Shown piece after piece: positions 27,245 through 35,858 of a stretch of 64,000 bases of DNA (positions are counted from its first letter, which is position 1; each line of letters starts with the position of its first letter). The translations under genes were made by a program, and so were the position numbers. Origin of the DNA: Pararhodobacter sp. CCB-MM2 (GTDB lineage Bacteria > Pseudomonadota > Alphaproteobacteria > Rhodobacterales > Rhodobacteraceae). The DNA is taken from positions 42,039-106,038 of the forward strand of contig NZ_LRRR01000014.1 in assembly GCF_001691415.1 (NCBI RefSeq), given 5' to 3'. Below the pieces are notes generated by a model that saw only the letters and a program-made list of their open reading frames with translations, was not told the origin of the DNA and did not search any database.

Positions 27245-27532
27245 TCAGACGAAGGCGCCGATATTGTTGGTGATGACGATCCGGATGGCATAGATCGCAA
27301 GAAGCACGATCAGGGGGGCAAGGTCCAGCCCACCCATGTCCGGCAGCAGGCGGCGGATACGGTTGTAGAGCGGGCTCAGCAGCCGATCGAGACCATACCA
27401 GATCTGGGCGACCAAGGGCTGACGCAGGTTCAGCACCTGGAAATTGATCAGCCACGACATGATGATATGGGCGATGATGATCCACCAGACCACGTCGAGA
27501 ATCAGGAACAGGATCTGGATCAGCGACAGCAT
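27245..27532 (-). CDS. yggT: YggT family membrane protein
   Basis: 95 residues with two YggT-type hydrophobic helices and the conserved segment WLINFQVLNLRQPLVAQIWYGLDRLLSPLYNRIRRLLPDMGGLDLAPLIVLL. It is of unknown function but linked to osmotic or cation tolerance and to cell envelope assembly in other bacteria. It is unusually placed just upstream of recQ with a 4-nt gap. Confidence 0.94.
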   Translation of the reverse strand: MLSLIQILFLILDVVWWIIIAHIIMSWLINFQVLNLRQPLVAQIWYGLDRLLSPLYNRIRRLLPDMGGLDLAPLIVLLAIYAIRIVITNNIGAFV

Positions 27533-27646
27533 GGTTTCCTCATCATTCGTCTGTGCCCCTCACGGGCGGCCTGCACTCAGGTAGTGGCTGCGCCGCCCCA
27601 TCGCAACCCTGCTTGGCACTGGCGGCCAAGGGCGGGGCGAATTGCC

Positions 27647-29869
27647 TCAGCCGGTCTTGTCCAGCGGCGCGGTCAACGGGCAGGTGTCATCGGGCCGATA
27701 GCGCGCGATCATGTCCAGAAGCAGCGGCTTCTTCAAAGGCTTGGTCATCACATGATCGAGGCCCGCCGCCAGGATCTCTTCCTGATCGCCGGCCATGGCA
27801 TGCGCGGTCAGCGCGATGATCGGCACCTGCGCCCCGTTCGGCAATTGCCGGATCTCACGCGTGGCGGTCCGGCCATCCATGCCGGGCATGGAGATATCCA
27901 TGAACACCAGATCGGGTTTCATCTCCTTGAAGCCGTCGATCGCCTGAAGACCGTCCTCGGCAAAGCGCAGGTCGACCGCCAGGCCATCCACCATCTTCGA
28001 GAACACCAGCCGGTTGGTCTTGTTGTCCTCGGCCGCGAGGATCCGCATGCGGCGGCCGTCGCCGGTCACCGGCATCGGCGCGCGGGGACGCGGTTCGACC
28101 ACCTCCACCGGTTCTTCGGGGTGAGAAAGCAGATGCAACTGGCGCAGCAGGTCGTGGCGCAACAGCGGCTTTTGCAGGATCGCCCGCAGGCCGGAGATGC
28201 CCGGATGATCGCGCAGCACGGCGGGGCTGGAACTGAGCAGGATCACCGGCATCTCGTAGCCGTCCTCCTTCAGCTTCTGCGTCAGGTCCAGGCCGTCCAT
28301 CCCCGGCATCTCGTGATCGGTGATCACCAGATCGATCCCCTCGCCCTTGCAGCTGTCGATGGCAGCCAGCGCCTGCTCGGCATCCTCGCACAGGGTGACC
28401 TTCAGCCCCTGCGCCCCCAGCTGACGCTCCAGGATCGTGCGGTTGATCAGGTGGTCGTCGACCACCATCACATGCTCCAGCGGGATCGGCTCGGCGTGGA
28501 AGGGGTCGGCATCGGCGGCCAGCGGCAGGGTCAGCGAGAAGGCGAAGCACGAGCCCTTGCCCAGCTCGCTCTCGACCCAGATCTGGCCGCCCATCAGCTC
28601 TATCAGGCGGCGGGTGATCGCAAGGCCGAGGCCCGTCCCTTCGAACTTGCGGTTGGCCTGTTCATCGACCTGCGCGAACTCGCCGAAGATCTTGTCGATA
28701 TTCTCGGGCGCGATACCGATGCCGGTGTCCTCGACCGTGACGGTGATCTTCTGCTCGGTCTCGCTTTCCTCCATGCCGACGACGCGGATCAGCACATGGC
28801 CGGCCTGCGTGAATTTGACCGCGTTGCCGATGAGGTTGGTCATCACCTGACGCATCCGGCCCGGATCGGCCATGAAACGGGTCGGCATGAACAGGTCGTA
28901 ATCCATCAGCAGGTCTATCGACCGCTTGCGCGCGCCGGCCTGCAGCAAGATCAACACCTCGTGGATGCAACGCTCCAGATCGAAGGGCTCTGGGTGCAGG
29001 GCCAGCTTGTCGGCTTCGATCTTGGAGAAATCGAGCACGTCGTTGATAATGTTCAGCAACGCCTCGCCCGAGGAGCGGATCGTCTCGGCATAGAGGCGTT
29101 GTTCGTCGGACAGAGAAGTGTCGCAAATCAGCTCGGCCATGCCGACGACACCGTTCATCGGCGTGCGAATCTCGTGGCTCATATTGGCGAGGAAGGCGGA
29201 TTTCGCCCGGTTCGCGGCCTCGGCCCGGACCCGCGCCTCATCCAGCTCGGCGGCATGGCGCTGTTGTTCGGTGATGTCCCGCACGAGGCTGACGATATCC
29301 CCGCCGCGCGCGCGCCGGTCATGGATCCGCGCGGTATCGCCCCGGCTGAAATGCAGGACCATCGGGTCGATCTTGTCCTCTTCCCAGCGGTTGAGCATCA
29401 TCTCGATCCACTGGTCGCGGCCCAGATGGCCGATGTCGACACGGTCCTCATGCGCCAGAATCTCGACGAGGCGCCGGTAGGAGATGCCGATCTGCACCTC
29501 GGGGATGCCGGCGAAGACGCCGAGATAGGCCTGATTGGCGATCACAAGCTCATGGTTCTGGTTGAACACCGCAAAGCCGTCGCGAATCGTGTTGATCGAA
29601 TCCCACAGGCGGCGTTCGGCCTGCGTGGCGCTGCGCTGTGCGCTTTCCGTCTCGGCCCGGGCGCGGTGGGTGAGGTTCTGCACCTCGGCGGCGCGCTGCG
29701 CCTCTTCCAGCGCGGTCGTGCGGCCCCGTTGGCGCAGTTGATGCAGCTCCAACCGCATCTGCTCAAGCTGCCCCATCGCGGCGTTGAGCTCTCGCGTGCG
29801 GTGTTCAAGCCGCTGCTCCGCCGTCAATCGCGCACGGCGCTCCTGCGTGAGCTTGTCGAACAACGTCAT
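27647..29869 (-). CDS. hybrid histidine kinase with coiled coil, PAS and two receivers
   Basis: 740 residues from the ATG at 29869 (GAGGTG 9 nt upstream), or 744 from a GTG. No membrane helices. Order: a long N-terminal coiled coil (about 5-85), PAS (about 85-205), HisKA with His 232 in FLANMSHEIRTPMNG, HATPase (NLIGNAVKFTQAG, DTGIGI, FEGTGLGLAI), receiver 1 (phospho-acceptor in VITDHEMPGMDG) and receiver 2 (in MDISMPGMDG with LTAHA and MTKPLKKP). Receiver 1 keeps the acidic pair and Asp, but its conserved Thr/Ser region is LLSSSP, so both receivers appear functional. No cognate regulator is adjacent. Confidence 0.93.
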   Translation of the reverse strand: MTLFDKLTQERRARLTAEQRLEHRTRELNAAMGQLEQMRLELHQLRQRGRTTALEEAQRAAEVQNLTHRARAETESAQRSATQAERRLWDSINTIRDGFAVFNQNHELVIANQAYLGVFAGIPEVQIGISYRRLVEILAHEDRVDIGHLGRDQWIEMMLNRWEEDKIDPMVLHFSRGDTARIHDRRARGGDIVSLVRDITEQQRHAAELDEARVRAEAANRAKSAFLANMSHEIRTPMNGVVGMAELICDTSLSDEQRLYAETIRSSGEALLNIINDVLDFSKIEADKLALHPEPFDLERCIHEVLILLQAGARKRSIDLLMDYDLFMPTRFMADPGRMRQVMTNLIGNAVKFTQAGHVLIRVVGMEESETEQKITVTVEDTGIGIAPENIDKIFGEFAQVDEQANRKFEGTGLGLAITRRLIELMGGQIWVESELGKGSCFAFSLTLPLAADADPFHAEPIPLEHVMVVDDHLINRTILERQLGAQGLKVTLCEDAEQALAAIDSCKGEGIDLVITDHEMPGMDGLDLTQKLKEDGYEMPVILLSSSPAVLRDHPGISGLRAILQKPLLRHDLLRQLHLLSHPEEPVEVVEPRPRAPMPVTGDGRRMRILAAEDNKTNRLVFSKMVDGLAVDLRFAEDGLQAIDGFKEMKPDLVFMDISMPGMDGRTATREIRQLPNGAQVPIIALTAHAMAGDQEEILAAGLDHVMTKPLKKPLLLDMIARYRPDDTCPLTAPLDKTG

Positions 29870-29966
29870 CGAGTACGGCACCTCTGTCTACACGATCCGG
29901 TCGAGGGACCGGCATGCAGAGGATTGCCGCGATCAGTGAAGACGAGCTTAACCGATGTCAGTTTTT

Positions 29967-30001
29967 CTCGGGGCGGACGATTTTGTCACGCCCGCCCCGA
30001 G
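29967..30001. repeat. inverted repeat between hybrid kinase and thiolase genes
   Basis: A 10-bp perfect inverted repeat CTCGGGGCGG / CCGCCCCGAG with a 15-base loop, 20 nt beyond the thiolase stop. There is no T-run on the minus side, so it is at best a weak terminator or an mRNA 3'-end stabiliser. Confidence 0.5.
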
Positions 30002-30021
30002 GTTTGTCCTACGCCAGTCCG

Positions 30022-31197
30022 TCAGAGACGTTCGATGGCGATGGCGATGCCCTGTCCGCCGCCGATGCACATGGTGATCAGGCCGTAGCGGCCGCCGATG
30101 CGCTCCAGCTCGTACATCGCCTTGACGGTGACGATGGCGCCGGTGGCGCCGACCGGGTGACCCAGCGCGATGGCGCCGCCGTTCGGGTTCACCTTGGCCG
30201 GATCGAGGCCGAGGCCCTTGTTCACCGCCAAAGCCTGCGCCGCGAAGGCCTCGTTCGATTCGATGACGTCAAAATCCTCGACCTTCAGGCCGGTGCGCTC
30301 GCACAGCTGCTGCACAGCCGGGATCGGGCCGATGCCCATGACCTCGGGGCGCACGCCGGCAACAGCGTAACCGACGACGCGCGCCAGCGGCTTCAGGCCG
30401 GCTTTCTCGGCGGCGTCGCGGCGTGCCAGCACCACGGCGGCAGCGCCGTCGTTGATCCCCGAGGCATTGCCCGCCGTGACCGTGCCGTCCTTCTTGAAGG
30501 CCGGACGCAGACCGGCCAGCGCCTCGGCCGAGGTCGCTTTCGGGTGCTCATCGGTGTCGAAAACCACGTCGCCCTTGCGGCCCTTGATGGTGATCGGGAC
30601 GATCTGGCTGGCGAAGCGGCCCTCGGCGATGGCCTTCGCCGCGCGCTGCTGGCTCTCCAGCGCGAAGGCATCCTGCGCCTCACGGCTGATGTCATTCTCG
30701 GCCGAGACATTCTCGGCGGTGACGCCCATATGGCCGGTGCCGAAGGGGCAGGTCAGCGCGCCCAGCATCATGTCCAGCACCTGCGCATCGCCCATCTTCT
30801 GGCCGAAGCGGGCCGAGGGGACGATATAGGGCGCGCGGCTCATCGCCTCGGCGCCGCCGGCCAGCGCGAAATCGGCGTCACCCAAAGCCAGCGATTGCAC
30901 GGCCGAGACGATGGCCTGCGCGCCCGAGCCGCAGAGGCGGTTCACGTTCATCGCGGGCGTCGTGTCGGGGATGCCGGCGCCGATGGCGGCGACGCGCGAC
31001 AGATAGGCGTCGCGCGGGATGGTGTTGATCACATGGCCAAAGACCACGGTGCCGATCTGTTCGGGGGCGACGCCGGCGCGCTCCAGCGCGGCCTTGGTGA
31101 CTTGCGTTGCGACTTCCGCGGGGGGCAGGCCCGAGAGGCTGCCGCCAAAGGTGCCGATGGCGCTGCGCGCGCCGCTGAGAATGACGATCTCGTCCAT
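30022..31197 (-). CDS. phaA: acetyl-CoA acetyltransferase (thiolase)
   Basis: 391 residues from the ATG at 31197, six bases after AAAGGG; an ATG two codons earlier is too close to the ribosome binding site. Thiolase II active site: Cys 89 in [39 protein letters not shown] and the C-terminal acid/base Cys in CIGGGQG. It condenses two acetyl-CoA to acetoacetyl-CoA, the entry to polyhydroxybutyrate or the ethylmalonyl-CoA route, or runs in reverse. No phaB or phaC neighbour is present, so the gene symbol is provisional. Confidence 0.93.
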   Translation of the reverse strand: MDEIVILSGARSAIGTFGGSLSGLPPAEVATQVTKAALERAGVAPEQIGTVVFGHVINTIPRDAYLSRVAAIGAGIPDTTPAMNVNRLCGSGAQAIVSAVQSLALGDADFALAGGAEAMSRAPYIVPSARFGQKMGDAQVLDMMLGALTCPFGTGHMGVTAENVSAENDISREAQDAFALESQQRAAKAIAEGRFASQIVPITIKGRKGDVVFDTDEHPKATSAEALAGLRPAFKKDGTVTAGNASGINDGAAAVVLARRDAAEKAGLKPLARVVGYAVAGVRPEVMGIGPIPAVQQLCERTGLKVEDFDVIESNEAFAAQALAVNKGLGLDPAKVNPNGGAIALGHPVGATGAIVTVKAMYELERIGGRYGLITMCIGGGQGIAIAIERL

Positions 31198-31230
31198 GTC
31201 CATCCCTTTCGGTGAAGTTCCTCGCGCGGC

Positions 31231-31259
31231 ACTATAGCCGCGAGGGGACGGACCGACAG
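31231..31259 (-). promoter_or_regulatory. candidate promoter of the thiolase gene
   Basis: On the minus strand TATAGT (31236-31231), with CTGTCG 17 nt upstream. The predicted start is about 25 nt before the chosen ATG. Confidence 0.4.
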
Positions 31260-31301
31260 GGGGCGAGGCCCCAAGTCACGCAGCGTTACGCAGACCGGGA
31301 C

Positions 31302-32330
31302 CTAACGGCAGTACGACCCGCCCCGATAGCGCGCGGTGTCGAAGTGGAAATGGTCCTGATGGAAACGGTCGGCATTCGGGCCCAGCGTGGTGCCGAAGAT
31401 GCCGCAGGCGCCGGCATACATCGCCTGCATCGCGCGGCTGAAGGGGCCCCGTCGGAAATGCTGCAGCACGGTAACCGTCTCGCCATTGGCCAGCCGGAAG
31501 CCCGAGATGTCGATGGCCCGGCCGCGCCCATGTTCCGAAATCCGAGCACCGCGCTGGTTGTTGCGGGTCCGGCAGGCGTAATGCGCGGCGACGCGGATCT
31601 GCGTCACGCCCCCACCGGTGCGGCCGATCTGTGGCAGGGCCTCTGTCCGGATCCAGCGATCCCGCGCCGTGGCCGTGGGGCAATCGAGCGTCGCGGCCAT
31701 CGACAGCGGGATGCCCTGCACCGACGTCACGCTGACCGGTTCCTCGATCCCGCAGCCACGGGTCGAGGACGTCACGCGCGGGATCTGCCGCCCTTCCAGC
31801 CCCGGCACACCGCACAGCCCCCGGCCCGACGGCCCGCCCGAACGTTGCGGCGTGGTGCCTGCCTGTTGCGCGGCCTGCTGGGCCTGTTCCTGCGCCCGCG
31901 CGCGTTGCAGGCGAAGGGCAGCATAGCGCTGCACGACGGTGTCACGGCGACGCTGCGGGAAGGCGCTGCGCGGCACGGCCAGCGGGCTGATCGAGCCATC
32001 TTCCTGCGCCTCGGCAATCGCCTCGACCGCGGCGGTTTCGGCGGCCAGCTGCTGTGCGGCCGCTTGTTCGGCGGCAAGGCGCGCGGCCTCGGCCTGCTGG
32101 CGGGCGATGGCGGCCTGCACGGCGGCTTCCTGCTCGACTGCTGCGGCCTCGGCGATGGTCATCGAGCCGTCCGGCCGGGCGCGCGGTGCGGTCATCGCCT
32201 GTGTCACCGCCGCCTCGATCCCCGCCACCGGACGGGGGCGCGGATGAGGCGAGGTCTCAGGCGCCTCTCCCCACGCGGGCACCGACGCAAGACACGCCAG
32301 CAACACGAGGGGAAATCGCCATGCCCGCAT
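31302..32330 (-). CDS. exported extensin-like C-terminal domain protein
   Basis: 342 residues. A signal peptide (about 1-21, LVLLACLASVPAWG) is followed by a Pro- and Ala-rich stretch with an Ala/Glu/Gln coiled segment (about 55-115). The last 180 residues form an extensin_like_C domain, with paired cysteines (RGCGIEEP, LDCPT, YACRTRN, GACGIF) and the His/Asp pattern of M15-type peptidases in SEHGRGRAIDISGFR and RFHQDHFHFD. A peptidoglycan-acting carboxypeptidase-like role is plausible but unproved. It follows tyrA with a 4-nt gap. Confidence 0.88.
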   Translation of the reverse strand: MRAWRFPLVLLACLASVPAWGEAPETSPHPRPRPVAGIEAAVTQAMTAPRARPDGSMTIAEAAAVEQEAAVQAAIARQQAEAARLAAEQAAAQQLAAETAAVEAIAEAQEDGSISPLAVPRSAFPQRRRDTVVQRYAALRLQRARAQEQAQQAAQQAGTTPQRSGGPSGRGLCGVPGLEGRQIPRVTSSTRGCGIEEPVSVTSVQGIPLSMAATLDCPTATARDRWIRTEALPQIGRTGGGVTQIRVAAHYACRTRNNQRGARISEHGRGRAIDISGFRLANGETVTVLQHFRRGPFSRAMQAMYAGACGIFGTTLGPNADRFHQDHFHFDTARYRGGSYCR

Positions 32331-32334
32331 CCGA

Positions 32335-33252
32335 TCAGCCCTTCCGCGTCCGGCCGAAATCGGGCGCGTCGGTATCCTGACCCGCCTCGATGATGCCGCG
32401 CCGGATCGCCCGCGTGCGGGTGAAATACTCGTGCAGGTGATCGCCGTCGCCCATGCGGATCGCGCGTTGCAGCACGAACAGCTCCTCGGTGAAGCGCCCG
32501 AGGATATCCAGCGTCGCGTCCTTGTTGGTCAGGAACACGTCGCGCCACATCGTCGGGTCCGAGGCCGCGATCCGGGTGAAATCGCGAAAACCCGTGGCCG
32601 AATACTTGATGACCTCGGATTGCGAGACGCGGCGGAGGTGATCGGCCACGCCCACCATCGTGTAGGCGATGAGGTGCGGCGTATGAGACACCACGGCGAG
32701 GACGAGGTCATGATGCCCCGCCTCCATCGTGTCGACATTCGCGCCGAAGCCCTCATAGAGCGCGCGCAGCCGGGCGATGGCACCCTCGTCGGTGCCCTCG
32801 ATCGGGGTCAGCAGCCACCAGCGGTTCTCGAACAGGGTCGCGAAGCCGGAATAGGGGCCGGAATGCTCGGTACCGGCCATCGGGTGGCTGGGGACGAAAT
32901 GCACGCCCTCGGGCAGATGGGGGCCGACCGCGTCGATCACCGCCTGCTTGACCGAGCCCACATCGGTCACCGTCGCACCGGGTTTCAGATGCGGGCCGAT
33001 CTCCTCGGCCACCGCGCCCATCGCGCCCACCGGCACGGCGAGCACGATCAGGTCCGCGTCCTTGACAGCCTCGATCGCCGTGGCATGGACGCTATCGACA
33101 AAGCCGATCTCGGCCGCCGCCTTGCGCGTCTCCTCCGAGCGCGCATAGCCCGCGACATGCGCGGCAAGCCCGTGCCGTTTCATCGCATGCGCCATCGAAC
33201 CGGCGATGAGGCCGAGCCCGATCAGGGCGACCCGTTCGTAGATCTGGGCCAT
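32335..33252 (-). CDS. tyrC: prephenate/arogenate dehydrogenase
   Basis: 305 residues with an N-terminal Rossmann fold (VALIGLGLIAGSMAHAMKRHG) and the helical TyrA domain (FVPSHPMAGTEHSGP, LVLAVVSHTPHLIAYTMV, GFRDFTRIAASDPTMWRD). It oxidatively decarboxylates prephenate or arogenate to the tyrosine precursor. The sequence resembles cyclohexadienyl dehydrogenases, which can use both. The start shares one base with the hisC stop, so the aminotransferase and dehydrogenase are co-translated; HisC-type enzymes can also transaminate prephenate. Confidence 0.93.
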   Translation of the reverse strand: MAQIYERVALIGLGLIAGSMAHAMKRHGLAAHVAGYARSEETRKAAAEIGFVDSVHATAIEAVKDADLIVLAVPVGAMGAVAEEIGPHLKPGATVTDVGSVKQAVIDAVGPHLPEGVHFVPSHPMAGTEHSGPYSGFATLFENRWWLLTPIEGTDEGAIARLRALYEGFGANVDTMEAGHHDLVLAVVSHTPHLIAYTMVGVADHLRRVSQSEVIKYSATGFRDFTRIAASDPTMWRDVFLTNKDATLDILGRFTEELFVLQRAIRMGDGDHLHEYFTRTRAIRRGIIEAGQDTDAPDFGRTRKG

Positions 33253-34343
33253 CAGCGGATCCCCTTGAACCGGGCGAGCACGCCGAGGATGCGGCGGCAG
33301 GCGTCTTCGTCACCCACCGTGATGCGCAGGCAATTGGGCAGCTTGTAGCCCGCGACCTTGCGCACGAGGATCCCGTCCTCCTTCAGCGCCGCATCGGCCG
33401 CATCGGCCTCCGCGGGGCTATCGAAACGGGCCAGCACGAAATTGGCGTAGCTCTCGTCGCAGCCCACGCCCATCTGCACCAGACCATGGCGCAGGAAGTC
33501 GCGCCATTTGGCGTTCTCACTCGCGCAGAAACGGGTGTAATCCACATCGCGGATCGCCGCCTCTGCCGCGCCCATCTGCGCCATCGACAGGTTGAAGGGC
33601 TGGCGGATGCGGTTCAGGACGTCGATGATCTCGCGCTGCGCATAGCCCCAGCCGATCCGAAGCCCGCCGAGCCCGTGGATCTTCGAGAAGGTGCGCGTCA
33701 TCACGACATTCGGGAATTCATCGACCAGAGAGACACCGCCATCGAAGCCCTCGGCAAACTCGGCATAGGCCCCGTCCAGCACAAGGATCACCGAGCCCGG
33801 CAGCGACTGCGCAAGGCGGCGGAGATTGTCCTCGGCCACCATCGTGCCGGTCGGATTGGCCGGGTTGGCGATGAAGACGATCCGGGTGCGTTCCGTCACC
33901 GCGGCGAGGATCTTGTCCACATCGACCCGGCGCTCGGTCTCGGACACCTCGACCGGCACGGCGCCGGCGGCATGAGCGAGGATCGGGTACATCGAGAAGC
34001 CATGCTCGGTGGTGATGCATTCATCGCCCGGCCCGGCATAGGCCTGCGTGATGAATTGCAGCACTTCGTCGGAACCGACGCCACAAATGATGCGGTCAGG
34101 ATCGAGCCCCTGCACCGCACCGATGGCGGCGCGCAGCTCGGCATGATCGGTCGAGGGATAGCGATGCAGATTGGCCGAGGCCTCGGCGAAGGCCGCCTGT
34201 GCCTTGGGCGAGGGACCATAAGGGTTCTCGTTCGACGAGAGTTTCAGCACCTCGGCCTTGCCGGCGAGGCTGCTCTGCCCGCTGACATAGAGCGCGATCT
34301 CCATGATGCCGGGCTGGATCTGCGGGCGGATGGCGTCGTTCAT
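33252..34343 (-). CDS. hisC: histidinol-phosphate / aromatic aminotransferase
   Basis: 363 residues, fold-type I PLP enzyme. [17 protein letters not shown], the substrate loop [35 protein letters not shown] and the Lys-bearing [20 protein letters not shown] are present. It is annotated as histidinol-phosphate aminotransferase, but the fused order with tyrC suggests a main or additional role in tyrosine and phenylalanine formation. The other his genes are not in the window. Confidence 0.93.
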   Translation of the reverse strand: MNDAIRPQIQPGIMEIALYVSGQSSLAGKAEVLKLSSNENPYGPSPKAQAAFAEASANLHRYPSTDHAELRAAIGAVQGLDPDRIICGVGSDEVLQFITQAYAGPGDECITTEHGFSMYPILAHAAGAVPVEVSETERRVDVDKILAAVTERTRIVFIANPANPTGTMVAEDNLRRLAQSLPGSVILVLDGAYAEFAEGFDGGVSLVDEFPNVVMTRTFSKIHGLGGLRIGWGYAQREIIDVLNRIRQPFNLSMAQMGAAEAAIRDVDYTRFCASENAKWRDFLRHGLVQMGVGCDESYANFVLARFDSPAEADAADAALKEDGILVRKVAGYKLPNCLRITVGDEDACRRILGVLARFKGIR

Positions 34344-34462
34344 AATGGGTCCCTCAAGACGCGTTTATCCTCAATGGGCGAAAGCGGCTACCCGCCCCAC
34401 CCCAGCGCCGCCCCCGCCGGCTTCATTCTGCCGAAAATACGCTCTTCGGGGCAACGCAATGG

Positions 34463-34496
34463 AAAAGGGCCACGCCGGTTCCCCGGCGCGGCCCTT
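34463..34496 (-). terminator. terminator after rpsD
   Basis: A long stem AAGGGCC-a/g-CGCCGG with CCGGCG-GGCCCTT (bases 34465-34496, 4-base loop). On the minus strand it is followed by TTTTCC; it lies 31 bases after the rpsD stop. Confidence 0.85.
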
Positions 34497-34526
34497 CCAA
34501 GTGGCAAGACCTCAGCCGTGGCCGGA

Positions 34527-35147
34527 TCAGTTCTTCGCGTAATATTCGACGACGAGGTTCGGTTCCATCTGCACCGGGTACGGCACATCCGACAGACCCG
34601 GAGCGCGCGAGAAGGTCGCGGTCAGCTTCGAGTGATCCACTTCCAGGTAATCCGGAACGTCACGCTCGGCCGAAGCAACAGCTTCCAGAACCAGAGCCAT
34701 TTGCTTCGAACGGTCGCGAACGGCGATCACGTCGCCTTCCTTGACGCGGTACGAAGCGATGTTCACGCGCTTGCCGTTCACGGTCACGTGGCCGTGGTTC
34801 ACGAACTGGCGGGCAGCGAAAACGGTGGGGACGAACTTGGCGCGGTAGACGACGGCGTCCAGGCGGCGCTCGAGCAGGCCGATCAGGTTCTCGCCGGTGT
34901 CACCCTTCACACGGGCGGCTTCGGCGTAGATGCGCTTGAACTGCTTCTCGGTCAGGTCGCCGTAGTAGCCCTTCAGCTTCTGCTTGGCGCGCAGCTGGGT
35001 ACCGAAGTCCGACAGCTTGCCCTTGCGGCGCTGACCGTGCTGGCCGGGACCATATTCACGCTTGTTGACGGGCGACTTGGCGCGGCCCCAGATGTTCTCG
35101 CCCATGCGGCGGTCGATCTTGTACTTGGCAGCGGTGCGTTTGGTCAT
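34527..35147 (-). CDS. rpsD: 30S ribosomal protein S4
   Basis: 206 residues, full length. It is a primary 16S rRNA-binding protein that nucleates 30S assembly. The N-terminal [29 protein letters not shown] and the S4 RNA-binding domain [41 protein letters not shown] are typical. The start has AAGAAGGAG at ideal spacing. It is monocistronic here with its own promoter, terminator and a long 5' leader, unlike the alpha-operon position in E. coli. Confidence 0.98.
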   Translation of the reverse strand: MTKRTAAKYKIDRRMGENIWGRAKSPVNKREYGPGQHGQRRKGKLSDFGTQLRAKQKLKGYYGDLTEKQFKRIYAEAARVKGDTGENLIGLLERRLDAVVYRAKFVPTVFAARQFVNHGHVTVNGKRVNIASYRVKEGDVIAVRDRSKQMALVLEAVASAERDVPDYLEVDHSKLTATFSRAPGLSDVPYPVQMEPNLVVEYYAKN

Positions 35148-35377
35148 CGCTGATCTCCTTCTTTGTTTTGGCTCCCTCGACTCACCCGAAAACCGGTGCC
35201 CACTTTCCGGGTCTCAGGCAGCAGGTGCCGCCTAGTTCCCGCGCGGGTCCGGCCCGAACGGGCCTTGGGACAGAAGGGCGTTGTCCTTTCTCCTTACGGA
35301 GCGACAGGGTTCCCCTTGCGAGGTCCACCAACACCAATGAAAATCCGGGCCACCGCCTTGCGACGGATCACCCGGAC
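35148..35377 (-). promoter_or_regulatory. 230-nt structured 5' leader of rpsD (also part of a 389-bp gene-free stretch)
   Basis: Between the predicted transcript start and the rpsD ATG there is no gene. The RNA can form several consecutive stems: GGCCCG/CGGGCC with a 2-nt centre near 35248-35261, ACCCGCGCGGG just after it, and GGCGGCACCTGCTGCC. Nearer the gene is an imperfect palindrome (CCCGGAAAGTGGGCACCGGTTTTCGGGT, about 35195-35222), of a type I recall as frequent between alphaproteobacterial genes. An S4 autoregulatory site is a natural guess. The remaining 125 bp up to the next gene hold the promoter only. Confidence 0.5.
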
Positions 35378-35383
35378 GGCGCG

Positions 35384-35411
35384 CTTATACAGCGAGTCCC
35401 TGCACTGTCAA
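35384..35411 (-). promoter_or_regulatory. rpsD promoter
   Basis: On the minus strand a perfect -35 TTGACA (35411-35406), a 16-nt spacer and TATAAG (35389-35384). This is the closest match to the sigma-70 consensus in the window and points at rpsD, with the transcript starting near 35377. Confidence 0.8.
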
Positions 35412-35536
35412 TGCAGGAAGCCGAGCAGCGCCTGAAGACGACGACGCGAACGTGACCCTCCGCCGCCGCAACGCCCCTTGCCGAACCCGCCCCCCTGCCC
35501 CACATGCCAGAGCCTGACCCAGCGCCAAGGCCCGCC

Positions 35537-35851
35537 ATGACCCGCGACCATCGACGTTTCGACCGACAGCTCGACCGGCTGGGCCGCAGCCTGCCCGGCA
35601 TGGACGGGCCGATGCGAGGGCTGACGGCGCCGGGGCGCTGGTGGCTGCGGGTGCCGATCGCCGTGCTGTTCCTGATCGGCGGCTTCCTCGGCTTCCTGCC
35701 GGTGCTGGGCTTCTGGATGATCCCGGTGGGTCTGGTGCTGCTGGCCGTCGATCTGCCGGGCATCCGTCCGATCGTTGCGCGCTTCCTCGTGCGGATGCAG
35801 GCCAGCTGGCGCTATTGGCGCGCCCGGCTGCCCCGCCCGTTCCGACGCTGA
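35537..35851 (+). CDS. small inner-membrane protein (two-helix)
   Basis: 104 residues from the ATG at 35537 (AAGG six bases upstream). An Arg-rich N terminus (MTRDHRRFDRQLDRLGRSL) is followed by a pair of hydrophobic helices joined by GFLGFLPVLGFW, with the layout LPxxGxxxxPxGLxLLAxDxP, resembling the PGPGW family of short membrane proteins. A basic C-terminal helix ends in RRR. Some databases name close relatives tryptophan synthase beta-like, which the sequence does not support. Convergent with the Hint protein gene. Confidence 0.8.
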   Translation: MTRDHRRFDRQLDRLGRSLPGMDGPMRGLTAPGRWWLRVPIAVLFLIGGFLGFLPVLGFWMIPVGLVLLAVDLPGIRPIVARFLVRMQASWRYWRARLPRPFRR

Positions 35852-35858
35852 GCGCGCC

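Noticed and set aside
27239..30088. A 949-codon open frame on the plus strand across yggT and the hybrid kinase
   Set aside because: Antisense shadow of recognisable genes on the minus strand; no domain in its own frame.
35163..35455. Two 90-95 codon plus-strand frames in the rpsD upstream region
   Set aside because: They overlap each other and the rpsD promoter and leader, lack ribosome binding sites and have no recognisable sequence.
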